64,000 nucleotides of DNA from Zasmidium citrigriseum (GCA_002786025.1 NHNW01000055.1:124001-188000); one strand, 5' to 3'. Positions 34,233 through 46,683 are shown, counted from the stretch's first letter. Notes: generated from the sequence alone by a model not told the origin. Program-made: numbers and translations.

Positions 34233-35688
34233 ATGGCGTACTCGGCGTGGACTTCGTACGTATCCGTCAGAAGACAAAGAGAGAGTTGACTGGCACCACG
34301 TCTTCCACAGGACAATGGACTATATCCAGGCACATGTCCTCTTAAACACGACTAATCAGGTGATGGCGGTCACTCCTGCGACCACCGAGGCCTCCGTGGC
34401 AATGCCACCACTACTCCAATCCATTGGCTACTTGAACATCACCTTGGCCTTCATCTCTACACTGCTCATCGGCATGTGCACGAGAGATGTCGCGAATGTG
34501 CTCTTAACATTCCTCCAACCTTCCACTGTCGCCGGCACCTGGAGAGCAACGTCTCGCCCGTTCGCAACTGTCGGCCAGTGGTTTTCTGAAACGGCTCTCT
34601 ACCAAGCTTTCGCTCGCCGTTCGGCTGCATCTTCGACTTTACCGGCCCCTCTGCCTCACGCATACCACGGACCGAGTGGTTTAACTTCCGCGACTGCGAC
34701 TCCCAAGGCATCTTCTCAATCCAATGGGGCAGTTGCTGCAACGACTCCTCCCTCGGCCGCTTCTCCTGAGTTTGCCCTTGGGGAAACATCGCCTACTCCT
34801 GCCTCGCCCCCTGCGACCACGTCTCCTACGGCAACACCTACTCCAGGCCCGCTTGATGCGACCTCCGCAGCGAACGACCCTCTTAGAGCAAGCATGCCGC
34901 CTCGTGGTGACACAACCTCTGCCAATACACCGCCCGCCACCCATGCGACCCGCTCCATCCCCGCAAGCACCACTCATGCACCAGATTTGCCTCCAGCAAC
35001 TACCACCACTCCCGCCAATTCTGTCCCAGCAAGCACGCCGGCTCCTGTGAGTCCCGGTTCCGCAAGTGCGCCACTCCCGGAGCATTCGACTCTGCGAACC
35101 ACACGTTCTCGCGGTCAATCCGCCCCAGCGAGCACATCATCTATGGCTCTTTGGATCATAACAGGCATACCGACCGCCACTCCGTCGATCGCACCACCAA
35201 CACCAGATCCAGCTGAGTTACTAGGCGAGGACAGGATATTCGAACTCCCATCGATCTACACCTAGATGCCAGAGCTTCCGCAAACTTCGACGGTGCTGGT
35301 GGAGGATGCTTCGCCGTCCGAGGACTCGGCTATCAACAGCCCCATCTTGACACCAATGAACTCTCCACCAGCGGGTCCTGTTGGACTTATACTCAACGTC
35401 CAGACACCCTCTGCTGTCATGACAAGCGGAATCAACGCCCAACCTTCAGGCGGCACGTCTCATCAACCATTCTTCACCGGTAGAACGAACTACATGCAGC
35501 CGTACGTTGCAGACGTCGTGGGAGAAGCCTATGCAACCACAGGTACAGCGACCATCAATGCATCAAGCGACCAGACGCAAGGCGATGCCCCTGCACCACC
35601 GAATGCCAAGACACCTGCACCCGACGACCTCCCACGCCTCTGTAGGGTTCCACCCTTCGAGAGCTTAGCAACTCCGCAGAGACGATGA
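34233..35688 (+). pseudogene. Pro/Thr-rich membrane protein, one in-frame TAG
   Basis: Exon 1 is 34,233-34,255 (MAYSAWTS). The intron is 34,256-34,310 (GTACGT donor, CCACAG acceptor), and exon 2 starts at 34,311 in frame. A membrane segment lies near residues 42-56 (LNITLAFISTLLIGM), followed by a long Pro/Thr/Ser/Ala-rich region of mucin-like composition. TAG at 35,263 (codon 326) is followed in the same frame by 141 more codons of the same Pro/Thr/Ser-rich type, ending at 35,688. The stop is therefore probably a Gln codon converted to TAG. Alternatively the TAG is the true end and the remainder is lost tail sequence. Confidence 0.6.
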
Positions 35689-35827
35689 GATGCGTCCAAC
35701 CTCGAGCAGTACGATCTGACGAGTGCCAGGCTTCGGTCGGTTAGTCAGAGACCGCGTATGGCGGGTCCGGACAAGAGTAGCTCAAGGAGAGTAAGGTTCA
35801 ACAGCTGGACACATCTTGAACACGACA

Positions 35828-36832
35828 ATGACTGCCTACACCCAGCAAGGCGTCTTCGGTGAAAGTATGCAGCCGTTCAATCCGCAATCTCGAAAGATTT
35901 CCGATGCAGGAGCACAGCGCGAAAATGCCCGCCTTCGACCTCCTGCGAAGCATCCGGTGCCAATGGCACATCACTACACAAATCCTGCGGCAAGACCACA
36001 AATTGGGATGGCTCGAAACGCAGTAAATCTGCAAACTCAGCAACCACGGCCAATACTGGGTCGTGTCCCAATTGACTTGCCGGCGATCAAATCTGCGAGC
36101 ACCGGCAGGGCGATCACACGGGCGAGGGTAGTCACGGCGCCAAAAAGCAATCAGCAGGCATTGCATGGCGCTATTGGGCCAGATGCAGTGGTAAATGGAC
36201 GTCGACAGCAACCCGCGACGGGCAGCATGCAGCTGGCAGGACAAGCGCGGTCAAGACAGAATCCACCAAGGGACTACGAGGAAATCCTAACCAAATCGAA
36301 GGGCCACAAACAAAGCTTTGAGAGCCACTGGCAGAGACAGTCCAGCTCTTCCTCATTGGCCAAAGAAGCTGGGCATAGATCGGCGTTGGGAATTCCAAGG
36401 AGGACGACAACTTCACAGCCGTTAACGTCGAAGAAGCAGTCCCTGGGCGAGGAAGAGTGGAAGTCGAATCGAATGGCCAGTGTTGAGACCGGACAACTGG
36501 CGGCGATCCCAAAGAGCGATCAACTTGCAAAAACGTTGATGAGGGAGATGGAGACGTTGAGTGTGGAGACCTCTTCAGTCAAGTCAAGGCTACTGGAAGA
36601 AAAGCGCAAGCTCAAGTCAAACTTACAGGCTCTCAAGGTGCTAAGGTCGACAAGCGCGGGTGAAGAGGAGCAGCACCATCTGAAGATGGAAGCAAAGCGG
36701 CGGCGAATGGAGGAACTAAAGAGAAGCCTGAGTGGTGAGAGAGTGAAGCGGAAGCCGGAGATGGAATTAGACGGGAGACTAAGGAAACGTGTGATCGAGG
36801 ATGATGTGGACGGAGAAGCAAGTGGGAGTTGA
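35828..36832 (+). CDS. Basic hypothetical protein with C-terminal coiled coil
   Basis: An uninterrupted 334-residue frame starts at ATG 35,828 (MTAYTQQGVFGESMQP). The first 230 residues are Gln/Arg/Ser/Ala-rich and probably disordered. From about residue 235 a Leu/Lys/Glu heptad pattern (LAKTLMREMETLSVETSSV, then KRRRMEELKRSLSGERVKR) predicts a coiled coil. It ends with a basic patch and an acidic tail. Nuclear localisation is plausible from the KRKPEMELDGRLRKR region but is inferred. No domain is recognised. It follows the broken 34,233 gene by 140 bp on the same strand, and no intron joining the two was found. Confidence 0.65.
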   Translation: MTAYTQQGVFGESMQPFNPQSRKISDAGAQRENARLRPPAKHPVPMAHHYTNPAARPQIGMARNAVNLQTQQPRPILGRVPIDLPAIKSASTGRAITRARVVTAPKSNQQALHGAIGPDAVVNGRRQQPATGSMQLAGQARSRQNPPRDYEEILTKSKGHKQSFESHWQRQSSSSSLAKEAGHRSALGIPRRTTTSQPLTSKKQSLGEEEWKSNRMASVETGQLAAIPKSDQLAKTLMREMETLSVETSSVKSRLLEEKRKLKSNLQALKVLRSTSAGEEEQHHLKMEAKRRRMEELKRSLSGERVKRKPEMELDGRLRKRVIEDDVDGEASGS

Positions 36833-37089
36833 TTGGAAGTGAAAACTTGATGGGCGAGACGGAATTGGGAATCTTGGTGTGTTTTGACTGGACTTGTTGG
36901 GAATTGAGACGAGAGAGTAATGTCTGGAGCAGTACTGTGGCCTTTCTGTACTTTGAGCGATGTGATGATAGCAAAAGCGGAAGAAGAGTCTGAGAAGTAC
37001 TCATATTCAAATTCAACCCAACTCATACCAGCATGAACAGCCGCCGACGAAGAGATTGGCCCAAATAGCCTTCGGGAATATATCTCCGG

Positions 37090-37410
37090 GTGACTCGTGA
37101 AGCGGGCCGACGACCTCCTACGAAGCTCTCCAACGCCCTACCCTCTCTGACGACCTCGAAATGGCCTCTCGAGTGCCTTCCAAAGAACTCACTAACTCCC
37201 AATGGACGCTTGAACGCCCTCCCAAGTAGCTCTGTGACGACCTTGCTCTCGGACGCCCTGCTCTCCAACGCCCTCCCACTAAGCTCTTGTACACCCTCTC
37301 TCAATAAGAACCCTCCCACCTTGCGCTTTGACGCCCTTCCATGAAGCGGGTTGACGGCCTCTTGCGGTCTGATGACCTTACTCGAAGCTCTTGGACGCCC
37401 TAATATCAGA
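37090..37410. repeat. Degenerate minisatellite with ACGCCCT cores
   Basis: Short imperfect units repeat the pattern AGCTCT...ACGCCCT, for example near 37,120, 37,210, 37,255, 37,270, 37,330 and 37,390. Unit length varies at about 18-36 bp. Both strands are partly open across it, but the repeat explains that. Confidence 0.55.
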
Positions 37411-37681
37411 CTTGAACTCCGAACAATTTAGCTGCATATCAAGTGTTCTGAGACTATCGATCAGGAGACGAGGATGCTGTAAGAAGCCTGTCATTTGACC
37501 TCGTGAAAGCTGCACTTGGTGAGTCTCGTATGCACCACAGATTGGTGCGCATTGGGGAGTGAACTTCCTCACAGAGATTCATCACCCACTGTTAGAGAGA
37601 TGTGTTTCTTACTCACTGGTGCGAAATATGCACATGGCTTGCCCGGTCATGATATCTATTGGGCATTCTGGCAGTTCAGGA

Positions 37682-38115
37682 TCATTCGAGCACAATCATG
37701 TGAGCATATACCGCAACGATGTTATCTGCTCCGCCAGGTTCTGTGTGCTTGTTGTTATCTCTCCTCGCGGACTTCCTGCTGCGTTTCTTGCCAGGAACAG
37801 GAGTGGACACTTCACCCTCCGGCGCCGGATCCGCACCATCGTCTCCTGCCAAGTTGAAAGAGGCGTGCTTCCAGCGGCGGCGAAGGTCGCGTGCTCGCTG
37901 GAGATCGAGTGGGAGGGAATGCAGATGGTTCGGGGAGGCGAGAAGCTCTTCCAGCAGAGAGGTCAGCCGAGGGAGAGGTCGGTGGCATCGCTGTAGAGCT
38001 TCTTGAAGTCGAACGTAGCGCGTGTAGAGCCACTGAGCAGGAACCGGGGAGCTGCTGGGCATTGAGCCCTGAGGTCGTAGATGGCAATGCGGGTTTGAAG
38101 CAGCCGAGATGCCAT
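37682..38115 (-). CDS. Hypothetical protein, possible frameshift
   Basis: The 3' part (about 38,030-37,682) reads convincingly: LYTRYVRLQEALQRCH, LTSLLEELLASPNHLHSLPL, then a basic PGKKRSRKSARRDN and a short hydrophobic end. A good start (MASRLLQTRIAIYDLRAQ) lies at ATG 38,115 but in another frame, with the switch needed near 38,060-38,040. The 3' frame itself is open up to 38,461 but has no ATG there. Either a 1-nt indel or an intron I could not place separates the two. The function is unknown. Confidence 0.4.
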
Positions 38116-38746
38116 GTTTCCGGCGCTGAGGGTGATGGGTGCGCCTTGCGCGCTGAGGTGCAGGCAATGGCGCGAGCAGACTGATCCCATGCGGAGGAGA
38201 CCTGATCGGAAGTCGGTTCTGGATGGAATCATGGATGGAGTCAGTATGCCGCAGAAGCTGGCTGAGGGAAGAAACTACCAACGGTCCGTTCTTGCGCGCG
38301 ATGATGGTGATGGGTGTGCGAGTGACGATGGGGTTGTCGAAGGTACGAGTGTTGGAGGAAGAGGGGAAGAAACTTGAGCGCTTCAAATTGCGCTGCGAAT
38401 TGTGAAGAAGCCTTGCTGACGGAGTGAGGCAGCCGCGTAGCCTACAGCAATGTGCATTCAATAGCGGTCGCTAAGCGAGGAGAATGTACACATCTTATGC
38501 AGACGGCTAACAGCCTTCTTAGGATCTACTTGCAAAGGCTGGGTCAATCAATCGCAGTGGGACAATTTGTTAGTTGAATGGGAAAGCCTTCGCGCTCAAG
38601 TGAAATAACGTCGAAGACGTCTTGGTGAATGCTTAGAACTGGGACCAAATTCAAAATTAGAGCCACGCTCCTAGGTCAGAAGTTGAAGACATGGCAGGTG
38701 AAGCAGTAGTACATATGTCACAATTCATGTCGGAGACAAGTTCCTC
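38116..38746. other. Intergenic region
   Basis: This contains the upstream part of the open minus frame noted above and no independent gene. Confidence 0.4.
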
Positions 38747-39052
38747 TCAGCTGCTAATGACTCGCTTGAAGCGCTCGATGTCGATATCCAGGGCAGGAAA
38801 GTGTGCTGGCCAGGCGCTGACCGTCTCCAGCGCGCCAATGGCAATTCGAAGCTTCTCGATGCCATCGTCGAGGAGATTCTACGGAATGCCTTGCTGCTCC
38901 AGGAGCACATCGAGTTCAACTGGCGGGAAGGTTGCGAAAACGTCGTAACACATGGATCTGGCATCGTCCAGCTTGTCGAGGAGAGCGTTTGTCGCGTCCG
39001 AGAGTGGTGTTTGGATGAGTGTGAGGCAGTAGGGCAGGGTGAGGCCAGCCAT
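38747..39052 (-). pseudogene. Small hypothetical protein, one in-frame TAG
   Basis: ATG at 39,052 (MAGLTLPYCLTLIQTPL) opens a 102-codon frame ending at 38,747, broken once by TAG at 38,881-38,879 (codon 58). Both sides are protein-like and helical: LLDKLDDARSMCYDVFATF before the stop and LLDDGIEKLRIAIGALETV after it. CAG would restore the frame. The similarity in style of the two halves suggests a single small helical protein, perhaps with an upstream exon. It is the last gene before the right-hand RIP block. Confidence 0.55.
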
Positions 39053-39480
39053 CTGGATACATTCAAGGCGCACTGTGCCTCTGACGGATCCTCTGGTACT
39101 GATCAACAAATGTTCGAATGTTGGACAACAGGGGAATGCTTACCGGCCATGGTGGTCTGTGGTGATGCAAGCTAACAGGACGAGTCCAACCACTGTGCCA
39201 TGCCATCGCAGCTGCTGACGGCATTGAATCCAGCTGTATAGTCTACCGAAAGCAAGCGATCCACTCCCCTTGATCCTTTTCATCGACTGCTGATCCCCTT
39301 CATATAGCCTCCGTGGCTGGCTGGTCGTCCCCGGCTTGACTGCGTAGGCCGAGAAGCCGAAGCTCCTATCGAGCTACGAGAGCGCGGGCTCGGTCCATCT
39401 TACTAACGGGCAAAGCAATAGGGAGTAGTTGCTAGAAACTCTAAAGTATGTCGAGGGATCCGGAGCCGATGTCGATAGCC
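39053..39480. other. Transition into right RIP block
   Basis: Normal composition persists to about 39,360, is mixed to about 39,480, and beyond that CA and TG are nearly absent. One pocket with TG (GTGTGC) remains near 39,563. I could not identify a terminal repeat at the boundary. Confidence 0.6.
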
Positions 39481-40699
39481 ATCTTAAGCTATTCGTAGGC
39501 GTCGAGCTATAGGGGTTCGCCGGAGAAGCGGTATAGTAGTTAGTTAGTAAAATTAATAAGAGTGTGCTTAAGTTTAGTAAGTTAGTAGTAGAGCTTAGTG
39601 CGAGTATATATCGAAGCGAGTAAGAGAGATAAGTAGGTTATTATACGAAGGACTATCTAGAAGGGTACGAAGCTAAAGTTATAACGCTTAGCCGTACGTA
39701 TAGGCCTATAGCCTTATAGATAGCCTAAGGCACCTATCCTTTACTACTCCCTATATATTAAGTAGCCGTCTTAGTTACCCTAAGAGGTAGCTATCTATAT
39801 CTAGGCTCGCTAGCCGTATATCTAATAATAAGCTCGAAGGGTATTTATATTAAACTCCTCGCCTTACGGTAGAACTATATTTAAAAGCTTACTCTTCCTA
39901 TACTTCTAATAACTCCCTATATACTAAGTCTAATACCTAGCTATTACTTAAACGCTCGCTAGCGTAATATAAATACTCCTAGAAATATAAATAACGAAGA
40001 TAGGCCTATAGTACCTTATTAACGTAGTATTAGTCGCGGCTAGGTAGCTATTTATACCTCGCGAGAGCGCTTTAAATATAGGTTATCTACCTTAGTTAGA
40101 TAAAGTATTATAGGCCGTAAAATATTAAGGATAGTATTAAAGGTAGTAAGATAGCCCTTACGTAGATAAAATAGTCTAAGGTTACTACTATAGTAGATAC
40201 CTAGTAGCTTCTTCTTACTAACCTTACTACTTTCTAGAGTCTTAAGAATATAGGAGCTCTTCGAGTCTAGTATAGCGGACCTTACTTAGAAGAGGCTAGT
40301 CTATAGGGGTTATTATAACTTAGGCTAATATAGCTCTTAATCTTATAGTAGTACTAGATCTCTAATAGCGTAGTAAGACGCTCGTACTATAAGGCGGTCT
40401 TCCTAACGTACTTATTATCGATCTATAGTAAGCTTTTACTACTTCTAGACGGCCTAGTAAATATACTATCGCTTACTAAAATATTTAAGGACTCGTATAG
40501 CGTAGAGGTATATATTAGTAACCTTAAAATTAGATTTTAATATATTAATAAGATACTACTTATAGAGCGATAGGTAGTATAGTAGTTCTTCTAATATAAT
40601 AGCTATCTTAATTTTAGCTAGTAAGAATCCTAGACCTTTAATATATCTCTAATTAGCGTAGCTTATTACCTACGATACGTCTCGGTACTAGTTAGTAAG

Positions 40700-41420
40700 A
40701 GTATTTACTAGATAACCGTTCTTATCGATAGTAAGGATTATAGATCTACGCTCTAGGTAACGTTAAATAACTCTATTAAGGTTCTTAACGGTACTAGTAA
40801 GGTTCTTTATACCTATTAGTACTAGGCGGTTATATACTCTAACCTTAGCGAGGTACGCCTTAATTAAAGTAAATTTAGTACTAGGATCGTAGAATAAAGT
40901 AATAGGCTAAGTATTCCTCTCGAAGTTTCGCTTTACTACTATAAGTACTATCTCTACGTATTAGTCGTATAATAGTTTAATCTCTCTAAAGCGGGTAAAG
41001 ATATCTATAAGTATAAGTAGGTATTCGTAGGTCTAGCCTCCTTCCTTAATCTTTAGAAACGGGCCTATTAAATCTATCTAAAGTACCTTATAGGGGTATA
41101 AGACTAATAGTAGTTAGAGAGGTTCGTACCTATAGCCCGGTTATTATAAACTATAGTAAATATATCCTTTAATATAGTCGTAGATATCCTTTATTATAGT
41201 AGGCTACTAAACTTAGGTATAGAGCTTATAATAAATAATCCTTAGGCTAAAATAGCCTATATTGTCGTATACCTATTAAAGTACGCTAGCTACCTAGTCT
41301 AGAGTAAGGTACTATATCTAGACTTCCTTATAGCCCTCCTATACTATATAGTTCCTCTTTAGTAGGGTATATATAGCCTAGTAGTAGCGGTAAGAGCTAA
41401 CCTTCTTCTTAAAAGCTAAG
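40700..41420 (-). pseudogene. Element 1 integrase
   Basis: The zinc-binding block appears as YDNIGYFS near 41,265 and, further on, YIKGYIYYSL near 41,150, with His and Cys replaced by Tyr as RIP predicts (CAC/TGC to TAC). The catalytic core contains IDLIGPF near 41,070 and FYDPSTKFT near 40,885. Confidence 0.8.
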
Positions 41421-42029
41421 CGGCGCGTCTTTATCTAGTATTAAGGGATCTATTAGTACTAGAGGTATCTAATAATATCGCTATACTAGTACTCTTAAGT
41501 ATCTAGTATCTTCTATATCTTAGTAGGCGTTAGGCTTTAAAGGGTAGCCTTATAGTAATTATAAGTATAATCTCCGTATTAGTAGGCTTATCGCTCTACG
41601 TCTAACTTATATAGGTATAATATCTTAGTCTCTAGTAATAGACTCTTAGTAGTAATCTACTCTAGTAGCTTCTCTAGTAGGCTAAATATCTTCTAGTCTA
41701 GTAGTTCCTCGTCGTTTATAGTTCGGCTATAGTAAGGGTAGTCTAGTACTATACGAGTTCTATAGCTACTATAACTAATAGCTACCTTTAGCTATAGGTT
41801 CGTCGTATTAATAAGCGAGACTTCTACGCTTACGGTAGCCTTATACTTCTCTCTCTCCTCCTTAGATAATAAGTTATAAAGTACGTCCTCGTATCCGCCT
41901 TTACTATCTTTCTATATCTACTACTTTATATCCCTCTTCGCTTTATATATATCGAGCTCTTCGCTTAACCTCTATACTACCTTAGTAGCTTTCTCTACTA
42001 TATAGTCGTCTAGAAATATTATTCTAGAT

Positions 42030-43450
42030 AGGCTATTAGTAGCAACGTTACGTTTCCCTTTAATAAATTTAATCTAGATATTAAGCTCTTATAATACCTA
42101 CTACTAGCGCGCGTAGATACTTTCTATAGTATTAGAGTTAATAAAACTAGTAATTAGCTTATAGTTAGTCTAGATTATCGACGTTTTCTACCCGTTAAGT
42201 ATATACTTATACTTACTAGCGAAGGTAACGATTATAAGGAGCTCTCTCTTATACGTACTATAGTTCCGCTAGGTTCTATCGAAAGTAAAGCTATTATATA
42301 GGATCGGTACCTACCGTTACTAGCCTTATATAACCTACTACTATTAGAAGAAATAGCTAGCGCTATAGTTTAAGGTATCGCTATATATCTCGATAGGCTC
42401 GTTACTATCGAATCCGTACTTAAGGACGGCCGCTACTACGAGCTTATAAATAAAGTTAAAGGATAGTTACTAGTTTAGTATCTATACCTAATCTACGTTA
42501 TCCTTTATAAGTACTCGTAATAGCCTTATACTTTCCCTATAGTTCTTAATATACTCCCTTATAGTATTAGTAATACTTAAGAGCTTCTAAATATCCGATA
42601 GTATAGCTAGTATAGGGAAGTCGAGGACCTTCTTAATTCGCTCTAGTTTTATCGTCTAGAGGCCTCCTACCTCGTACTAGTTACCTAGTACTAAGATCTT
42701 ATCTATACTAATCTCTATCTTCTTAAATAAGACCCTTATTATTACTTAGTCTAACCTAGGGAATAGGTAGTAACTAAGGAAGTCCTAGTAACTAGCCTAG
42801 TCCTAGTAGGCTACTAGTATATCGTTAATATAGAATATTATATATAGTATCTAATCTAGCTATTTAGCGTAGAGAAGTAATAGCTTAGGGTTTAGTTTAG
42901 GGATTAGTCTAAAGGATATTATATAGAATTCGTTTATAGTATATAGGCTACTCTTTACGCTCTATACTATCCGTATCGGTTATAATTACCTAAGTCTAGG
43001 TACGAAGAAAGCGAGATAGTATCTATTATCTAGGTAGATCTTAACGGTCTAGTAGGCGTTCTTTAGATTAAACTTACTTATAACCTTCTATCGTAGGTCG
43101 GCTATAAACTCCTTATAGGCCTAGATTAACTATATTTACGCCCTAGGTAGTTCTTCTATAACGAAATAGTAGTTAAATATAAGCCTTAGCTCTCTACCGC
43201 CTAGCCTATCGATAATTACTAAAGTAGTATTCTATCGTAATAGCTCTCTATTCGTAGCTATATATCTCTTAAATATACCTACCTTTAGTCTATTAGTTAT
43301 ATACTTATAAAGCTACTATTCCTTATAAGAGGCTATCTTATAGGCTTTAGCTCTATAGATTAGAGTACCTTCTTTTATCTTTATTCGGTACTAGATAAGG
43401 TTAGTAGGTAGGCTAATATTATTAAGTCCTATATAGTCGAGATCTTAGTA
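42030..43450 (-). pseudogene. Element 1 reverse transcriptase and RNase H
   Basis: The palm region contains FNLKNAY near 43,060, and the active-site block reads FYINDILVAY at about 42,835-42,810. It normally reads YxDD, and the first Asp is Asn here. RNase H follows with YSDTLNYSASYFF near 42,390, NYSTYKRELLIIV near 42,260 and FIKGKRNVATNSLSR near 42,060. Order and spacing are those of Ty3/gypsy. Confidence 0.85.
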
Positions 43451-44099
43451 TATCTATAGTAGTTAAAGAACCTCTAGTTCGTACTCTTCTAGGACCTATA
43501 GTCCTAATTAAAACTTTATAGTACCTATCTATACCTATAGTTCCTCTAACGTCTTACTTCTATCGATTAGCTAATAGTATACTCGTCTCTTAGTTAGGAA
43601 TAGCTATTACGCTATAAGTAGAACGTTTACTTTAGTAGTTAGGGAAGGGAAGCTATTATTAGTAATATCGAACTCCGAATCTAGCGCTAGAGTATATTAT
43701 ACGTAGAAGTACTTAGTATTGTAGCGGTACGAAGTAGTAGACGCGTCGTATATATAGAATAGGTCGAGTCTACTATCTTAAATATTAATATATTACGCTC
43801 TACTAGTACCCGCGCTAATATTAATCTATAAGACTTCTACCGTTAGTTTAGCTAGTCTAATCTCTATCCGAAGTAGTTTCTTATTATATTTAGGACTCTT
43901 TAAAAATCTAAGTCGTTACTAGAGTCCTTAGTATAGGCGTCGCTTCCGCTTATCTTATTATTAGTATAATTATCGCTATCGTCTATAAGAGCGTCCTTAG
44001 GCTAAGCTGTAACTTATAGAGCTATACTTCTCGTAGTTATCGGAGTATTAATAGTAACCCGTAGATTGTCGCCGTCGCTACCTATTTCGATCCTACTCT

Positions 44100-44400
44100 C
44101 CTTAATATATAATACGGCGTTAACCTCTATTAGGTATAGTAGGCCTAAGAGTAGGAATAGTTAGCTATAAGCTATTAGGGATACGAATACCTAGACTAGG
44201 TAGGTAAGACCTTAGACGATTATAGTAAAGGTAATAAAGTACGTAAGTAAGTATAAGCTACCGTCTAGTATTCTTATTAATATTATAGGTAAGCTAACTT
44301 ACTATAGTAGGCGAAGTTCTAGTCTAAGAGCCTACTATAGGTAAGGGTAGATTATATTAATCTTAGATCCTTAGTTAGCCGCTACTTAATTTACTAGTAT
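44100..44400 (-). pseudogene. Element 1 aspartic protease region
   Basis: The frame reads AAN*GSKINIIYP near 44,390-44,340 and later FLLLGLLYLIEVNAV near 44,150. This fits a retropepsin with its D.GS active site and the later hydrophobic-G...L block. The catalytic Asp position reads Asn (GCT AAC), which is GAC after a TpG to TpA change. Confidence 0.6.
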
Positions 44401-45331
44401 CTTAGCCTCTTACCTATTAGCGTAGATAGTAACTAGAATACTAAACGCCTAGTCTATTATATTACGATTCTTCTAGTTCTTAATACTCTTTCGTACCTCG
44501 TCCGTTAACGAGCTCGCTTCTACTAAGATATAGCTATATTATATAGCTTCCTTTAAAACGTTAGTTATAACCTCGGCGTATAGAGAAAGGTCTAGGCTAT
44601 TAACGTCTATCGCTTACTACTAGGCTAGTATTAGCTAGGCTAGTTTTAGTAGTTTAGGTACTAACGTTAGAACTAGTAGTAGGGTTTAACCTAGCTATAG
44701 TTATTATTATACCTAGGCCTATTATATCTATAGTTAAGCCTAGGGCGCTACGAATATATTAGGGTATACCCTTATATAAGCCTTAATATTAAAGGAGGCT
44801 TCCCTATTAGCTACTAGTACCTTCTTCTTCTAGTTCCGCGGCTATAAGAATAGGTACTTAGTCTTATCTCTTACTTATAGGGCCTACTATATAAGCTATA
44901 TAATTAGAATAGTAATATTAGTACTATTAAGTATATTAAGTAAGCTAATAGGCTTCTAGTTAAAGAGGGCGTAAATAGGCTTATATAGCTTATACTTACG
45001 AATCGTATAGTTAATCTTCTTTAGTTCCTTAATTCTACGCTAGTCTCGTACTCGACGCTCTATACGTAATTTATCTTTATCTAAACCTAAGTCTATTCGT
45101 ACTCTCTTTAGTTTATTAGCTAGAGCGTTAATATTAATCTTAGCTTATAGAACCTAGGCTAGTACCTTATAGATAGACTCGATTATAATATTCTTTAGTA
45201 GGTCGTCCTCGTCTACGACTAAACTATCGCTAGTATCCGCGGTATACGAATAACCTTCTATCTAAGCTATTACGGCGCCTTACTATTATAGTACTAATAT
45301 AGGTCCTAAGGTTAGCGCTCGATTATATAGT

Positions 45332-45352
45332 TACTACTACTACTACTACTAC
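45332..45352. repeat. (TAC)7 microsatellite
   Basis: There are seven perfect TAC units inside the RIP block. Before RIP this could have been a CAC or TGC/CAG-type repeat, which is not decidable from this copy. Confidence 0.8.
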
Positions 45353-46683
45353 TATTAATCTTATACCGCTTATTATCTTATCTTCTCGCTAAAGCTCTCC
45401 TTCTAATACTAGACTAGATAGTAGGCTATAGACTACTCTAGATTAGTAAAGCGTTAATTTAGGTACTCTCTCGTAATATAGCTCTAATAGCTATAAGCGC
45501 TATAGAGAGGATTTATTCGCTTATAATAGTATAGTATTATACCGTTAATATATTCGTTTAGCGACTAAAATAGGTCGAAGTTAAGGTAGTCCTATCTAAT
45601 ACGCTTAATCGCTTTATAGTAGAAAGTAGGTAGCTTCTAGTTCGTATTATCTAGGTTATAGCGTCTACCTAGACGTAGTCTAAAGGCTACCTTTAGCTTC
45701 TATAGAGCTAGACGGCTTAGTATAAGTAGCGTTAGTAGAGTTAGTTAGATAGCCTACTATAGTTATTATAGTAGCGGAGGATAAGTATATAGCTACTATA
45801 GCGGAGAACTAAACCTATACTAAGGATATTATAGGTATAGTAGGTAGTAGCCCTAACCTAGTAGTAGGTAGGCCTAGAGTAGAGAGTATTACTACTATTA
45901 CTACTAGAGTAGCTAAATATACTATTACTAGTTCGCTACTTCTACGTAGTTTATAGATAGTAACTTAGGTAGTAGTACACCTTCTCTTATAGAAGAGGAT
46001 CGCGACTAAGACTAGCGTAGCTCTAAGGAGTAGCCTTCTATTAAATTAAAACGTACTCGAAGGTATACTAGTACGGATTAGCTAGAGGTAAGGTACGTAG
46101 CTATTTCTTTAAGTAGTTCCTTACGCTCTTACTCCTTCTTACTATCCTTTACCTCTTACTCGAGCTTTATCTAACGAAGGTATTCCTCTATCTATAACTA
46201 GTATAACCTAGCGCCTATAGACTAACCTACCTATACGCGCTAAGTAGGTAATAGAGCTAATAAGGGGTTATAGGCGATAGATCTTAGTAGAGGGTATAAT
46301 ATAGCTCTATTAGTAGGTTTAGATATACGAAGGTATTCGTATATATAGAGGTACTTCTAAAGGAAGCTATAAAAGAAGAGAAGAAGTTTAGTATATAGGA
46401 TTTTACTATATCTATCTATATCGTATAATATATAAGAAGCTAGTCGTATATATATATATAAAGTAGGTATCGTAATAATTATAAAGGTACTTATAGCTTA
46501 GAAGTTAAAGATAGGCGCTAATAGCCTTAGTATTTACTATAGAAGCTAGCTAGCTAGCCTATATTCCCTCCCTTACTATAAGTCTAACCTATAGACTTAT
46601 ACCTTTATACCTAGAAATTAAACGTAATCTATTATAGAATAAAGGAAAATATTAATTAGAAGCCTTAACCTATAGTACTATCT

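Larger units (their letters stand above)
40200..44420 (-). mobile_element. Ty3/gypsy retrotransposon polyprotein, element 1
   Basis: Reading the minus strand from high to low coordinates gives the Ty3/gypsy order protease, reverse transcriptase, RNase H, integrase. The order, the short motifs listed in the domain entries and the many TAG codons at Gln positions identify a RIP-killed element. Flanking sequence on both sides (to about 39,500 and 46,600) probably belongs to it, but I could not find a matching pair of long terminal repeats. No chromodomain was recognised after the integrase. Confidence 0.85.

Noticed and set aside
6238..39052. Reassignment of TAG to Gln as a genetic-code change
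   Set aside because: Several genes use TAG nowhere in long frames, and the flanking DNA shows plain CpA to TpA mutation. RIP decay explains the pattern without a new code.
39840..40200. A chromodomain after the element 1 integrase
   Set aside because: No aromatic cage or WKG-like motif could be read in any minus frame.
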